Of a stretch of 49,532 nucleotides of DNA, positions 16,157-24,611 are shown piece after piece. The notes beneath the pieces are model-generated. The model saw only the letters and a list, made by a program, of their open reading frames with translations. It was not told the DNA's origin and searched no databases. The position numbers and the translations under genes are program-made. The stretch is taken from positions 1-49,532 of IMG/VR virus record IMGVR_UViG_3300036760_000036. One strand, 5' to 3'. The DNA is from a virus. Within the stretch, counting starts at the first letter, position 1; every line of letters starts with the position of its first letter.

Positions 16157-17008
16157 TCAGACGCGGACCAGTATTTCCAGGATGTCTCGGAGCAGGAGTA
16201 GGGTCCCTTCGGGTGGGCTTTTGAGCCAGAGGCCGTCTGGGGTGGTGGTCCAGTCTGCAAGCTCACCCATCGCGAGTTCCATCTGGTTGAGTACCCGACA
16301 AGCCAACGGTAGGTCGAACCCCAGGAACTGGCTTTTGCGAGCGACCAAGCAGTGCTTTCGGTCTCCTGGGCTGTGGTCTACGAGGATCCCTCGTAAGAAC
16401 CCGGCTCGAAACAGCTCGACCCAGCCGTCCCACAGAGGTGCTTGGGTTTCAGCCGCCACAAACCCGTTGGTTCCCCGGTCCAGGATCCGCACCTCGGTGT
16501 GTGGCGTCTGTCCCAGAAGGGGCAGCTTGCCTTCATGGATGTACTCTCGGATCCACCCCACCGCTGTGGTGACCCGGTGGCTCAGCTCACGTTGCGAGAT
16601 CCCGGTGTCGGGGAAGTAGACCCTAAGGGCTGACAAGAAGCGGGCCAGGTCTTCTTCGATGTGGGCCAAAGCGGGTAGCCCCAGGCGGTGCACGAAGTCC
16701 ACCGTGTAGACGAATCCAGCGGTGGCTGGGTGTGTTGCGAGATCTCGATGTAGGAACAACGCGATGGCCATGAGGGTGTCAATGTCTTGAACACGGGGTG
16801 TAGCGAATACCAGGGGCATGGCCCGGCCGAGCAGCAAGTCCTCGTAGAAACTGGGCAAAGCCCCACGGTCGAAGGGGGTGAATTCCGAGCCGTGGTGCTC
16901 GTAAGCCAGCGAGGTTTCGAGTTGGGCTTTGGAGGCCCCGGTCTCGAAGGACACTGCATCGGGCACTATGGCCGGAAGGTCCCGTTCTATCCGCACGTTA
17001 ATTTCCAT
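16157..17008 (-). CDS. Hypothetical protein, only minus-strand gene
   Basis: A 283-residue protein read on the minus strand, convergent with the fusion gene (stop codons four bases apart) and divergent from the HTH gene (41-base gap). There is no strong ribosome binding site before the ATG, so an internal start is possible. Visible features are EHHGSEFTPFDRG near residue 37, an Asp-rich stretch RVQDIDTLMAIALFLHRDLA, and VYTVDFVHRLGLPALAHIEED. The His/Asp groups hint at a metal-dependent hydrolase such as a DHH-type enzyme, but motif order does not fit well and I do not claim it. No competing + strand frame of similar quality spans this region. Confidence 0.6.
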   Translation of the reverse strand: MEINVRIERDLPAIVPDAVSFETGASKAQLETSLAYEHHGSEFTPFDRGALPSFYEDLLLGRAMPLVFATPRVQDIDTLMAIALFLHRDLATHPATAGFVYTVDFVHRLGLPALAHIEEDLARFLSALRVYFPDTGISQRELSHRVTTAVGWIREYIHEGKLPLLGQTPHTEVRILDRGTNGFVAAETQAPLWDGWVELFRAGFLRGILVDHSPGDRKHCLVARKSQFLGFDLPLACRVLNQMELAMGELADWTTTPDGLWLKSPPEGTLLLLRDILEILVRV

Positions 17009-17049
17009 ATTATTAAGCAGTTACACCACGTTCACTAACGGGGGTCTAG

Positions 17050-17622
17050 ATGGCCGACGACCTTGCTGATTTTCCGATAGTTGTACTGGAGGCGGATTAC
17101 CCCGAGCAGGTGGGTAAGATCGGGCTCTTTGACCTGTTGATGCCGGTTGGGGCCACGGGGCTGATTTTCGTGGCGGCGGTGCCGGGGCGTTTGTATCAGT
17201 GGGGCCCGTCTTTCTCTGACCCTGTCCAGAAGGCGGCGAACCTCAGGGCGGCCTCGACTTTGGTTCAAATGGGGCTTATCCGTGGGGAAAGCTTCGCTTT
17301 TCTCCGGGAGGCTTTGCAGCTCACGCAGGCCGATGTGGCGACCATGTATGGGGTTCCGTTGCTCACCGTTCAGGGGTGGGAGGGCAACACGATCGAGATC
17401 CCGAGGAACACTTGGGGCTGTCTGGCCTTTCGCGTTTGCACGGCAGATGGTATAGCTATGCTCCATGACTACGCCTTGGTTATGAACTTTCGTCCACGTT
17501 TGATCAGGGTGTTCCCAAACATCCCGATGACGCCTCAGCCTCAGCCTGACTCTCCGGCGTGTCCACCACAGTTCCCGCTTTTGGGTCCAAATTGCCCCCC
17601 AGCTCGGGATCCTTTGTGTTGA
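17050..17622 (+). CDS. XRE/HTH_3-like DNA-binding protein
   Basis: A 190-residue protein. Residues 78-125 hold a helix-turn-helix of XRE type: FLREALQLTQADVATMYGVP then VQGWE, the usual L-x-Q-x-x-[VA]A-x-x-x-G-V-x-x-x-T[VI]-x-x-WE pattern. The N-terminal 70 residues form an unrecognised alpha/beta module. The C-terminus is Pro-rich with several Cys (PQPQPDSPACPPQFP) and probably disordered. Such HTH domains occur in phage repressors and MqsA-type antitoxins. It is divergent from the minus-strand gene, so it may regulate that promoter region; this is inference. Confidence 0.65.
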   Translation: MADDLADFPIVVLEADYPEQVGKIGLFDLLMPVGATGLIFVAAVPGRLYQWGPSFSDPVQKAANLRAASTLVQMGLIRGESFAFLREALQLTQADVATMYGVPLLTVQGWEGNTIEIPRNTWGCLAFRVCTADGIAMLHDYALVMNFRPRLIRVFPNIPMTPQPQPDSPACPPQFPLLGPNCPPARDPLC

Positions 17623-17664
17623 TCCGATATTCTTCCTCTACATTACGCAAGTTGGAGTCAAGGT

Positions 17665-20600
17665 ATGCCTAATCTTTCAGAGCGCGTTTCCCGTCGGGTT
17701 CTTGCAGACGAGCTTGATCCTGATGACAACATCGGTGAGCTTGAGATCGCAGAGTATCTCGTGTTCATGCTCGCTCTCGATACGTACACTCGGTACGTTG
17801 AGGAAACGGCAGGCCCCGACGTGGAAGACGACCTGATTCGTAAGGGCATCATGCTCATTCGGCTCGCGGATCGTCAGCACCTGGCCACCATCCAAGCCTT
17901 CTTGGGTGACAACCTTCCGAGTGCCAACCACAAGCGGATGTTGGACAAGGCTTTCCGGTTTGTGGCTACCAACACGCAAGGCTTGGGTCGGCGGAGCCTT
18001 CAGTTGCGTACGCTTCTTTCGAGGGGCGGGGCTTCTACGATGCGAGCTGTGTTCAAGTCGAACAAGGCTTTGCTGGAGGTCAAGGCGGCGTTGGCGGCCT
18101 CTATGGTGGATGACGCGGATGCAGCGCTCGATAAGTTTGCCGTCATTCCGATGAGGAACCAGCGTTTGCGTAAGTGGATCGACGTAGCGGCTGAGACGGC
18201 TGGTTCTGGGTCGTTTCAGAACGCGGTATCGGTTGGCGGAGACGAGGCGGCGGCAGACCTCGATTCCTTGTACGCGGCCAAGGCTCAACAACAGGCTGCG
18301 ACCCCGGCTTCTGAGGACAGCCAACAGGCTTCGGACCAGCACGCGCAGATACTCTTGGACATGCAGACGCGGGCCACTGGAGCGGCTCAGAGGGCCATGG
18401 AAGTCTCGGGGGAGCCCGATGTGCCTCCGAATAAGTCCGAGGTTGTGGGCATTGCTACGGCGGCTGTGGCGGCTGCCATGACGGACCCCAGCAAGTCCAC
18501 CAACGTTCCAGCTTCTCTCCGGAGTCTGGATGAGGAACAGCAAGCGGCAGCGCTCACCGACGGCAAGGTCTTGGTGGCAGCCGGTGCGGGTGCTGGGAAG
18601 TGCATTCGAGGGGATACTCTTGTTCAAACCGTTAGAGGGATGATCCCAATTCGAGAGTTTGCAGAGCACCTGGCCGCGAACGAAGAGTCAGAGTTGGTTG
18701 AGACTGTGTTGGGCTTAGGTGGTCCAGAAAAGACCAGCACTATCCTGAATAACGGGCGTCGAAGCACGATTAGGTTGACAACCCATCTAGGGTATCAGAT
18801 TGAAGGTACTCCTAACCATCCTCTTTGGGTATTGCGGGATGGGGAGCTTCAATGGGTAGCACTGGGGCAGGTCGAAAGTTCAGACTTTTTATGCATTGAT
18901 CGTCGAGCAGGGTTGTTTGCGGAGGAACCGTTTCGTGTTTCTGAGCGTGCGTTTGTCAAAGTCACTAATTCAGAGCCTTCCAATATACCCGTTGAGTTGA
19001 CACCACAGGTTGCCTCTCTTCTTGGTTACATTGTAAGTGAGGGCCAAGTTGTCTACGGGCATCATTCCGTTGTTAACTTGACGACCACGGACGAGGCACA
19101 GTTGGGTCTTTACAAGACTTCTGTAGAGGGTATCATCTCAAAGTGGACTGCTTTCTATGACGAATCTGAAAAGCATTGGTGTCTGAAGTTCTACCGCAAG
19201 GCGAATTTAGAAGCCCTTGCTGACTTTGGGCTCACTTATTCACTTGCCTACGATAAAGAGGTTCCGGTTGGGGTTCTTAGGTCCCCTAAAAAAGTTGTAG
19301 TGTCTTTTCTTCGTGCCCTTTTTGACGGGGATGGCGGGTTCTACCGAAGCACTGTTTACTATGACAGTTCAAGTGAAAAGCTTGCAAGGCAGATCCATCA
19401 ACTACTTCTGTCCTTCGGTATCGTGTCGGCGTTACGCTTTAAGCCTAATGACAAGAGAGGGTGCTGGAACATTTCGTTGACTGGGGACAATGCCAGGCTG
19501 TTCTTGCGAGATATAGGTTTTAACCTAGTCGCTAAACAACAGGCCGCCGAATCGGCGTTGAACGATCTAACCTCGAACCCTAATCTTGACGTCTTTCCTG
19601 GCATCTCTCATTTGTTTAGGGAGGTGCATGAAGAGGCCAAGGGCGCTGGCTTACACCCTACGCTATACCCTGAGTACGGGGCTTTTAAATGTTGCATCAG
19701 TGGCACAAGGAATGCATCAAAGCCTACGTTACTGAAATTCCTACACGCCTACCCGGAGTCTAATACCCCAGCTCGTGCCGCTCTTCAGAAGTTTTCAGAA
19801 ACACCCTGGTTCTATGACGCGGTGGGTATCTTAGAGGACTCTGAGGCGGAGGTCTACGACTTCGTAGTGCCTGGCACTCACTCATTTTCCGCTGGTGGTT
19901 TTGTTAACCACAATTCCACCACGCTCGTGGCTCGCATTGACTACTTGGTGAAGGAACGCAAGCAGAATCCCAACCGTATCCTTGCGTGCTCGTTCAACCG
20001 CAAAGCGGCTGATGAACTCAAGGGTAAGATTGCGAAGAAGCTGGGGACCGATGGCTCCGATGTCGGGGTCCAGGTCGGCACTATGCACTCGCTGTTCTAC
20101 AAGTTCATCACGGGGGACCGTCAGGTGCCTGGTTTCGGCACACCTGAGGAACAGGCGATGCTCAAGCCGCCCCGTCTGATCGCGCCACCCAAGAAGGGCG
20201 TGCGGTCCGTGAGTCCGACCACGATTTCAATTGCGATCCGTAACATCTGGACCAATTGCGACGTGGAGGGCTTGGCCAGACGGTTCGGCTTCCCCGTTGA
20301 ATGGCTGGTGGAGCCCCCGAAGGCCAAGAAGGCCAACCTGCTCTTGAACAAGTGGCGTGGCAACGACGTGAGTCTCGAAGAGGCTAAGAAAAAGGTGACC
20401 TCGAAGGCGGAAGCCCAGGCGGTCGTTTGGTACGAGATGTATATGGGCGTCAAGGGTGACATCCCTGGGTGGCGTCCGCCGTGTGTGTCACCGGCTTACG
20501 ACAACTTCATGAAGAAGAATCGTCCGGGTGGTGAGCGTCTAGGTGATCTTGACGACATGCTCAAGGTGTTCCAGCAGATCTTGAAGCGGGACCCGAAAGC

Positions 20601-22446
20601 CAAGGCAATGGTCCAGGGCATGTTCGACCATTTCTTGGTCGATGAGTGCCAGGACTTGAACCTTGTGCAGCATCAGATCTTCGAGTTGATGACCGAGCAC
20701 ATCGGGGATGGCTCTGACGGCAAATCTCTGTGGATGATCGGGGACGATAAGCAAGCCATTTACCAGTTTCGTGGCGCTCGTCCTGAGCTGTTCACGAGCC
20801 TCGATGGTAAAGAGGGTTGGAAGACCCGGATGATCAAGACGAACTACCGTTGCGAGCCGGAGATCGTTGATGCTGCCAATCGTTTGGTTGCCCACAACGA
20901 TGGCAACATCCCTATGGAAGCCCGAGCTAACCCTAAGAAGGCTAGGGGCAAGGCTTCTATTATCGTGGACACGCCAAGCGACAACACGTCGGCGGCGATC
21001 CAGACTATCGGTCGTGTGGTCAAGGACATCGCGACCGAAGATGCGAAGGCTGAGGACTACGCGGTTCTGGCACGCACCAACGCAGAGTTGAACGACTTCG
21101 AGACTGCCTGCATCATCAACGAGATCCCCTACGTGCGGCGTGGTGGTAAGGGCTTCTTGGAGGCCCCTGAAACCAAGGCAGTCTTGGGGTATATCGACCT
21201 GATCACGGGCAATGACTATGAGAAGATGAAGGGCTCTCTCGTGTCGGCGCTCATGAAGCCCGATCGTGGCACCTACCTGGGTCCTGACGATGTGGCGAAG
21301 GCTGTGGATGAGGCTCTCGATGACCTCTCCAGGCGTGAGCGTGTCGATATCAGGTCCGTGAGCCCTATGGCCTTGTTGGAGAGCCGCAACATCCGGCTTC
21401 TTGCCGACAAGCTCAAGCAGCCGTACAGGCTCAAGATCATGGCCTCCGCTCGTGGCGATGTCCGCAAGGGCGAGTGGATGTACGGTAAGCGTGTGGACGA
21501 GCTGGCTGACAACCTCAAGGGGATGGCCAAGAATCTGCGGGATTTGTCCGCGTTCGTGGCGGCTGGGGACAACAGCACGGACAAGCTGCTGGACTACATC
21601 CTTGACAGCATGACCTCAGTGGTTTCAGGTTGGTCCCGTGAGCGGGGTGCCTACACGGAGACCAGCACGTTGCGTGAGCAGATCACGCATGACACCGCTA
21701 TCTTCGCCGATGACGACGGGGATGAGGACGAGACTGAGACAGAGGAAGTGGTGCCGGAGGTTGGTGAAGAAGGTTTGCTAGGGGTCAAAAAGAAGGAGGA
21801 CGTACCGGGCAAGGGTCTGGGTGCCGTTCAGTTCCTGTACCAAATGGCGGTTCCTAACGATAACGACCAGACCAACAATACAGACCCTTCTACGGCTCAA
21901 GGGTTTGTGAGCAAGATTGCCAGGTACTCGAAGCTGTCGGAGACTCTGCGGATCGACCCCGAGAAGTGGGAGAAGGATCAGAACAAGATCGCGGATCCTG
22001 GGCAGCGTCGGGCGAAACCCCCGGCCATCACGCTTTCTACGGTGCACTCGGTCAAGGGTCTTGAGTGGCCTAACGTTTCGGTGTTGATGCCTGCGGGTAA
22101 GTTCCCGCCTGTGCGTAGGCCTCGTCCCAATGAGCCTCCACCTGATCCGGTGGAGGAAGCGGAGAAGTTGAAGGCTGAGCGCAACTTGGCGTATGTGGCC
22201 TTGACCCGAGCTGCCGTGAATCTCGAAGTGTTGTGCCCCATGGTTTCGGATAACGGCATGGAGGCGGGCATCAGCCGCTTCGTCCGTGAGGCTGGTTTGC
22301 ACGAGGGGGAGAACGTCCCCAAGGGCGAGGTGTTCGAGTCTGGGGAGAAGACGGCTGCTGTTGAGGCTGTGGACCCACACGTGTTGGAAACCATCGAGCG
22401 GTACGCCGATGAGATGCCCGCAACGTATGATCGGAGGGGGTCATGA
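17665..22446 (+). CDS. UvrD/PcrA-type SF1 helicase interrupted by an intein
   Basis: A 1593-residue precursor, 1155 residues after splicing, with GGAG before the ATG. Superfamily 1A motifs appear in order. The Q-like motif is LDEEQQAAAL. Walker A is AAGAGAGK|STTL, split by the intein. Motif II is VDECQD near 992. Then come GDDKQAIYQFRGA near 1026, NYRCEP near 1060, TVHSVKGLEW near 1459 and AYVALTRA near 1512. These helicases move 3' to 5' on ssDNA and act in repair and recombination. About 290 residues precede the helicase core and match nothing I know; they are helix-rich with a Gln/Ala-rich linker. The C-terminus overlaps the next start (ATGA). The gene lies in the accessory island, not in an obvious replication cluster. 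Confidence 0.88.
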   Translation: MPNLSERVSRRVLADELDPDDNIGELEIAEYLVFMLALDTYTRYVEETAGPDVEDDLIRKGIMLIRLADRQHLATIQAFLGDNLPSANHKRMLDKAFRFVATNTQGLGRRSLQLRTLLSRGGASTMRAVFKSNKALLEVKAALAASMVDDADAALDKFAVIPMRNQRLRKWIDVAAETAGSGSFQNAVSVGGDEAAADLDSLYAAKAQQQAATPASEDSQQASDQHAQILLDMQTRATGAAQRAMEVSGEPDVPPNKSEVVGIATAAVAAAMTDPSKSTNVPASLRSLDEEQQAAALTDGKVLVAAGAGAGKCIRGDTLVQTVRGMIPIREFAEHLAANEESELVETVLGLGGPEKTSTILNNGRRSTIRLTTHLGYQIEGTPNHPLWVLRDGELQWVALGQVESSDFLCIDRRAGLFAEEPFRVSERAFVKVTNSEPSNIPVELTPQVASLLGYIVSEGQVVYGHHSVVNLTTTDEAQLGLYKTSVEGIISKWTAFYDESEKHWCLKFYRKANLEALADFGLTYSLAYDKEVPVGVLRSPKKVVVSFLRALFDGDGGFYRSTVYYDSSSEKLARQIHQLLLSFGIVSALRFKPNDKRGCWNISLTGDNARLFLRDIGFNLVAKQQAAESALNDLTSNPNLDVFPGISHLFREVHEEAKGAGLHPTLYPEYGAFKCCISGTRNASKPTLLKFLHAYPESNTPARAALQKFSETPWFYDAVGILEDSEAEVYDFVVPGTHSFSAGGFVNHNSTTLVARIDYLVKERKQNPNRILACSFNRKAADELKGKIAKKLGTDGSDVGVQVGTMHSLFYKFITGDRQVPGFGTPEEQAMLKPPRLIAPPKKGVRSVSPTTISIAIRNIWTNCDVEGLARRFGFPVEWLVEPPKAKKANLLLNKWRGNDVSLEEAKKKVTSKAEAQAVVWYEMYMGVKGDIPGWRPPCVSPAYDNFMKKNRPGGERLGDLDDMLKVFQQILKRDPKAKAMVQGMFDHFLVDECQDLNLVQHQIFELMTEHIGDGSDGKSLWMIGDDKQAIYQFRGARPELFTSLDGKEGWKTRMIKTNYRCEPEIVDAANRLVAHNDGNIPMEARANPKKARGKASIIVDTPSDNTSAAIQTIGRVVKDIATEDAKAEDYAVLARTNAELNDFETACIINEIPYVRRGGKGFLEAPETKAVLGYIDLITGNDYEKMKGSLVSALMKPDRGTYLGPDDVAKAVDEALDDLSRRERVDIRSVSPMALLESRNIRLLADKLKQPYRLKIMASARGDVRKGEWMYGKRVDELADNLKGMAKNLRDLSAFVAAGDNSTDKLLDYILDSMTSVVSGWSRERGAYTETSTLREQITHDTAIFADDDGDEDETETEEVVPEVGEEGLLGVKKKEDVPGKGLGAVQFLYQMAVPNDNDQTNNTDPSTAQGFVSKIARYSKLSETLRIDPEKWEKDQNKIADPGQRRAKPPAITLSTVHSVKGLEWPNVSVLMPAGKFPPVRRPRPNEPPPDPVEEAEKLKAERNLAYVALTRAAVNLEVLCPMVSDNGMEAGISRFVREAGLHEGENVPKGEVFESGEKTAAVEAVDPHVLETIERYADEMPATYDRRGS
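18601..19914 (+). mobile_element. LAGLIDADG intein in the helicase Walker A motif
   Basis: This 438-residue intein is in frame between Lys312 and Ser751 of the precursor. It starts with Cys1 in CIRGDTLVQT (block A), has TPNHP (block B), and ends with VYDFVVPGTHSFSAGGFVNHN followed by Ser+1 (blocks F/G). All splicing residues are present. Two LAGLIDADG dodecapeptides are visible, LLGYIVSEG near precursor residue 452 and FLRALFDGDG near 548, so the homing endonuclease may be active. Its codons are more A/T-rich than the exteins, a sign of recent acquisition. Boundaries come from the Walker A consensus GxGKST. Confidence 0.92.
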
Positions 22447-22841
22447 AAAAGCGGGCCATGGCGGCAACCTACACAGCGATTTCTCTTGAAGACATGGAGA
22501 AGTTCCTCAAGCGAGCGTTTCGTGTGCTCAAGCCTAAGAAAGGGGCGCAGAAGGGCGAGCTTGTGTTCGATCTGTACTTGAGTCCCAAGACGGGTATCCG
22601 GGTTTGGACATCGATCGCACAGGACGGCACTACGGGCGCTGGGGTTGGCGATGATGCGATTCGAGTGCAGCTATACAGCTTCGCTAGGGGCCGTCCTCTG
22701 ATGCCAGGTAAGGCCCCGATCGTGAAGCGCACGCAGGGCTGGCGGGACAGTTTGAAGGACAGAATTGAGGCCTACATTGAGGCATTTGACTCGAAAGAGG
22801 ATGAGATCGAGGCGGGCAAGTTCATCAACTGGAATGAGTGA
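22443..22841 (+). CDS. Small hypothetical protein coupled to the helicase
   Basis: A 132-residue protein with ATGA overlap to the helicase stop and GGAGGGGG just upstream. The N-terminal half is helix then beta (ISLEDMEKFLKRAFRVLK, then ELVFDLYLSPKTGIRVWTSI). The C-terminus is an acidic helix (LKDRIEAYIEAFDSKEDEIE). No family recognised. Tight translational coupling suggests a job linked to the helicase. Confidence 0.65.
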   Translation: MKKRAMAATYTAISLEDMEKFLKRAFRVLKPKKGAQKGELVFDLYLSPKTGIRVWTSIAQDGTTGAGVGDDAIRVQLYSFARGRPLMPGKAPIVKRTQGWRDSLKDRIEAYIEAFDSKEDEIEAGKFINWNE

Positions 22842-22875
22842 TATTTCCCGCGAATTCTCGTGATTCATTTGTAGG

Positions 22876-23070
22876 TTGCGCTACGTAACTGTAGTGAAAC
22901 AAGTTTGCCCAATCTGTGCGGGGCGTGGGCATGTGCACCTTCCAAGGTGTCGGGTCTTTGTTGACCCGGATGCCACGTGTACTTGTGGGCACCGTACCTG
23001 TCCGTCGTGTGACGGTTCCGGTACTCGGGAGGTCCGGAGCGCGGTCCCGGTGGCATTGATGTTCTTCTAG
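22876..23070 (+). CDS. Small zinc-binding protein with DnaJ-like CxxCxGxG motifs
   Basis: About 64 residues. It carries CPICAGRGH at the N-terminus and CTCGHRTCPSCDGSG further on, the paired CxxCxGxG layout of DnaJ-type zinc modules. The start is uncertain: TTG 22876 (used here) or GTG 22894; there is no ATG. The size and motifs suggest a small zinc knuckle. Role unknown. Confidence 0.5.
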   Translation: MRYVTVVKQVCPICAGRGHVHLPRCRVFVDPDATCTCGHRTCPSCDGSGTREVRSAVPVALMFF

Positions 23071-23086
23071 TGGGTTCCCTGTAGGG

Positions 23087-23710
23087 ATGCCACCGCTCAA
23101 GAAGACGCAGCAGCCACGTCGTGTGGCCATGGTGACGTTTGGGACCGACGGGTTTGTGGACTACGTTCAGGTCCCGGACGGCCAGCGTTACATGCTAGGC
23201 CCAATTTCTGTGCTCAAGCTGATCACCGGTTTGGTACCCACGCGAACAGCCCGGGTAGCGCTCAGGGAGTTCGTGTCCTCGCACCAGGTGATGCTGTCCG
23301 TGGACCTCGACCGGATGTGGGCAATGCTGCCGTTTAGGCGGGCTCGGTTTTCGTCTACTACTAACCCTCTTATGCAGGGCCATGATCGTCAGGCTCAGAT
23401 TGCTCGCTATAGCGAGTCGGAGAAACAAACTGCCATGCTCAAGACCGCTTCCTACGACACTTTCACCGCCAATGTGGAACTCGCCGAAGACATCGTAGCC
23501 AAGGTAGCGGCGACGGATGAGGCGATTGAACGTCTCAAGACCGCTGGTAAGCGGTTTGATTCGGTGCGTGCCAAACAAGATCTTCACAAGATTGCATCTC
23601 GGGTCGCTGAGATTGCGCAGAACGTGGATCTCGCACAACCGTGGGTTGGCAACGACTTGGCGGATCTCTCCAAGCAGGCGACTGAGATCCACGGGCTGTT
23701 CGAGGTTTGA
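23087..23710 (+). CDS. Hypothetical protein upstream of the tail tube gene
   Basis: A 207-residue protein with GTAGGG before the ATG. The N-terminal part is beta-rich (RRVAMVTFGTDGFVDYVQVP) and contains a helical VLKLITGLVPTRTARVALREF segment. Residues 105-207 are helical and look like a coiled coil (NVELAEDIVAKVAATDEAIERLK). An in-frame ATG at 23435 follows a perfect 14-base palindrome, so a shorter product is conceivable. No family recognised. Position suggests involvement in tail assembly, but this is inference. Confidence 0.65.
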   Translation: MPPLKKTQQPRRVAMVTFGTDGFVDYVQVPDGQRYMLGPISVLKLITGLVPTRTARVALREFVSSHQVMLSVDLDRMWAMLPFRRARFSSTTNPLMQGHDRQAQIARYSESEKQTAMLKTASYDTFTANVELAEDIVAKVAATDEAIERLKTAGKRFDSVRAKQDLHKIASRVAEIAQNVDLAQPWVGNDLADLSKQATEIHGLFEV

Positions 23711-23741
23711 ACCGCTCTTGAACCGCTGAAGGAGTCCTAAA

Positions 23742-24452
23742 ATGGCGAACGTAACTACATCGAATTACATTTACAGGATGGGAACAGCGCCAAATACACG
23801 TGCGGCTGTGTCTCAGAAGAACAAGATCTACGGCTACACAGTCGGTGCGGGCGGCTTTCAGCAGCTCGGGGTGATCTCGGAGTTCGGGTACCAGGAGTCA
23901 CGTACCATTGATTCAGTTCGTGGCGTTGGTTACGGCGATCAGATTGCCGAGCTTGTGCCGTCGATCACTGAAGCGATGACCCTGACCTTGAACCGCACGC
24001 TGTTGTACACGGCGAACCTGTGGCAGGTCGTTGGGTACAAGGGTGGCATCGACGGTCTGGCGCGTTCGCTGCGTCACCACCGTTGGCCCTTCGACATCAA
24101 GCAAGAGATGGTTTTCTCGGAGTTGGCTTCGCTCCAGGATCCCAATGGTACTTCGGTTGCGGCGACTGTTACGACGGGTCCCACGAGTGCGGACAACCCA
24201 ATCGTTACCCCGCGAGCCCTCTTGACCTTCTTCGAGGGGTGCTGGTTGAACAGCAACTCGGCGAGCTTCACCAGTGACTCGGCGATGGTCGTTGAGAACG
24301 CTGAGTGCACCGTTACGGACATCATCGACGGCGTGAGCCAGTATGGTGAGTTCATCGATACGGGCCTTGCGCCAGTGTCGGATAATGGTGGTCCGGGCAA
24401 GGGCTTCTCCCTGAGGTTCGCTAACAACAGTAACTCGGTCGTTCCGATCTAG
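23742..24452 (+). CDS. Tail tube protein candidate
   Basis: A 236-residue protein with the best ribosome binding site of the region (AAGGAG, eight bases before ATG), as expected for an abundant virion protein. It is beta-rich and Gly-rich, with YGYTVGAGGFQQLGVISEFG, repeated Asn/Ser/Thr and almost no long helices. The size is usual for myovirus tubes. It is followed by the two chaperone-like genes and the tape measure, the standard tube-chaperone-tape order. The sheath gene, usually its direct neighbour, is about 10 kb upstream. The assignment rests on order and composition rather than on a clear motif. Confidence 0.65.
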   Translation: MANVTTSNYIYRMGTAPNTRAAVSQKNKIYGYTVGAGGFQQLGVISEFGYQESRTIDSVRGVGYGDQIAELVPSITEAMTLTLNRTLLYTANLWQVVGYKGGIDGLARSLRHHRWPFDIKQEMVFSELASLQDPNGTSVAATVTTGPTSADNPIVTPRALLTFFEGCWLNSNSASFTSDSAMVVENAECTVTDIIDGVSQYGEFIDTGLAPVSDNGGPGKGFSLRFANNSNSVVPI

Positions 24453-24611
24453 TGGGTAGGCGGCGAGACGTGGGTGACAGCGGTTGAGCTAGATGTGCAT
24501 CAAATAAGATCAAACCAGATGTAAATTTCAGGTCGCGGGGTAGGACACCAGACCCAGATGTAGATCACGTTCAGTTCAGCGCTGTCATCCTCACATCAAA
24601 TGAGGATGAGC
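24453..24611 (+). other. Intergenic leader before the chaperone-like genes
   Basis: This 159-base stretch lacks a gene. It carries three AGATGT copies (near 24491, 24527 and 24556), a weak promoter-like pair (TTGAGC at 24484, TAAGAT at 24505, spacing only 15) and, at its 3' end, an RNA hairpin that covers the ribosome binding site of the next gene. A transcription or translation control point is plausible. Confidence 0.35.
24586..24608 (+). promoter_or_regulatory. Hairpin sequestering a Shine-Dalgarno sequence
   Basis: CATCCTCA (24586-24593) pairs perfectly with TGAGGATG (24601-24608) around a seven-base loop. The right arm includes GAGGA, which is the ribosome binding site for ATG 24612. 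Such a stem would reduce initiation unless opened by upstream translation, a protein or temperature. Seen directly in sequence; effect inferred. Confidence 0.5.

Noticed and set aside
15915-16619. Plus-strand frame overlapping the end of the fusion gene and the minus-strand gene
   Set aside because: It is Ser/Arg-rich with no motif, overlaps two better genes in other frames and has no ribosome binding site.
16157-17622. Toxin-antitoxin pair (minus-strand protein and XRE-like protein)
   Set aside because: The genes are divergent rather than in one operon, and the 283-residue protein is large and shows no toxin motif.
24484-24510. Promoter TTGAGC ... TAAGAT before the chaperone-like gene
   Set aside because: Spacing of 15 bases is too short and both boxes match poorly, so it is not listed as a separate promoter.
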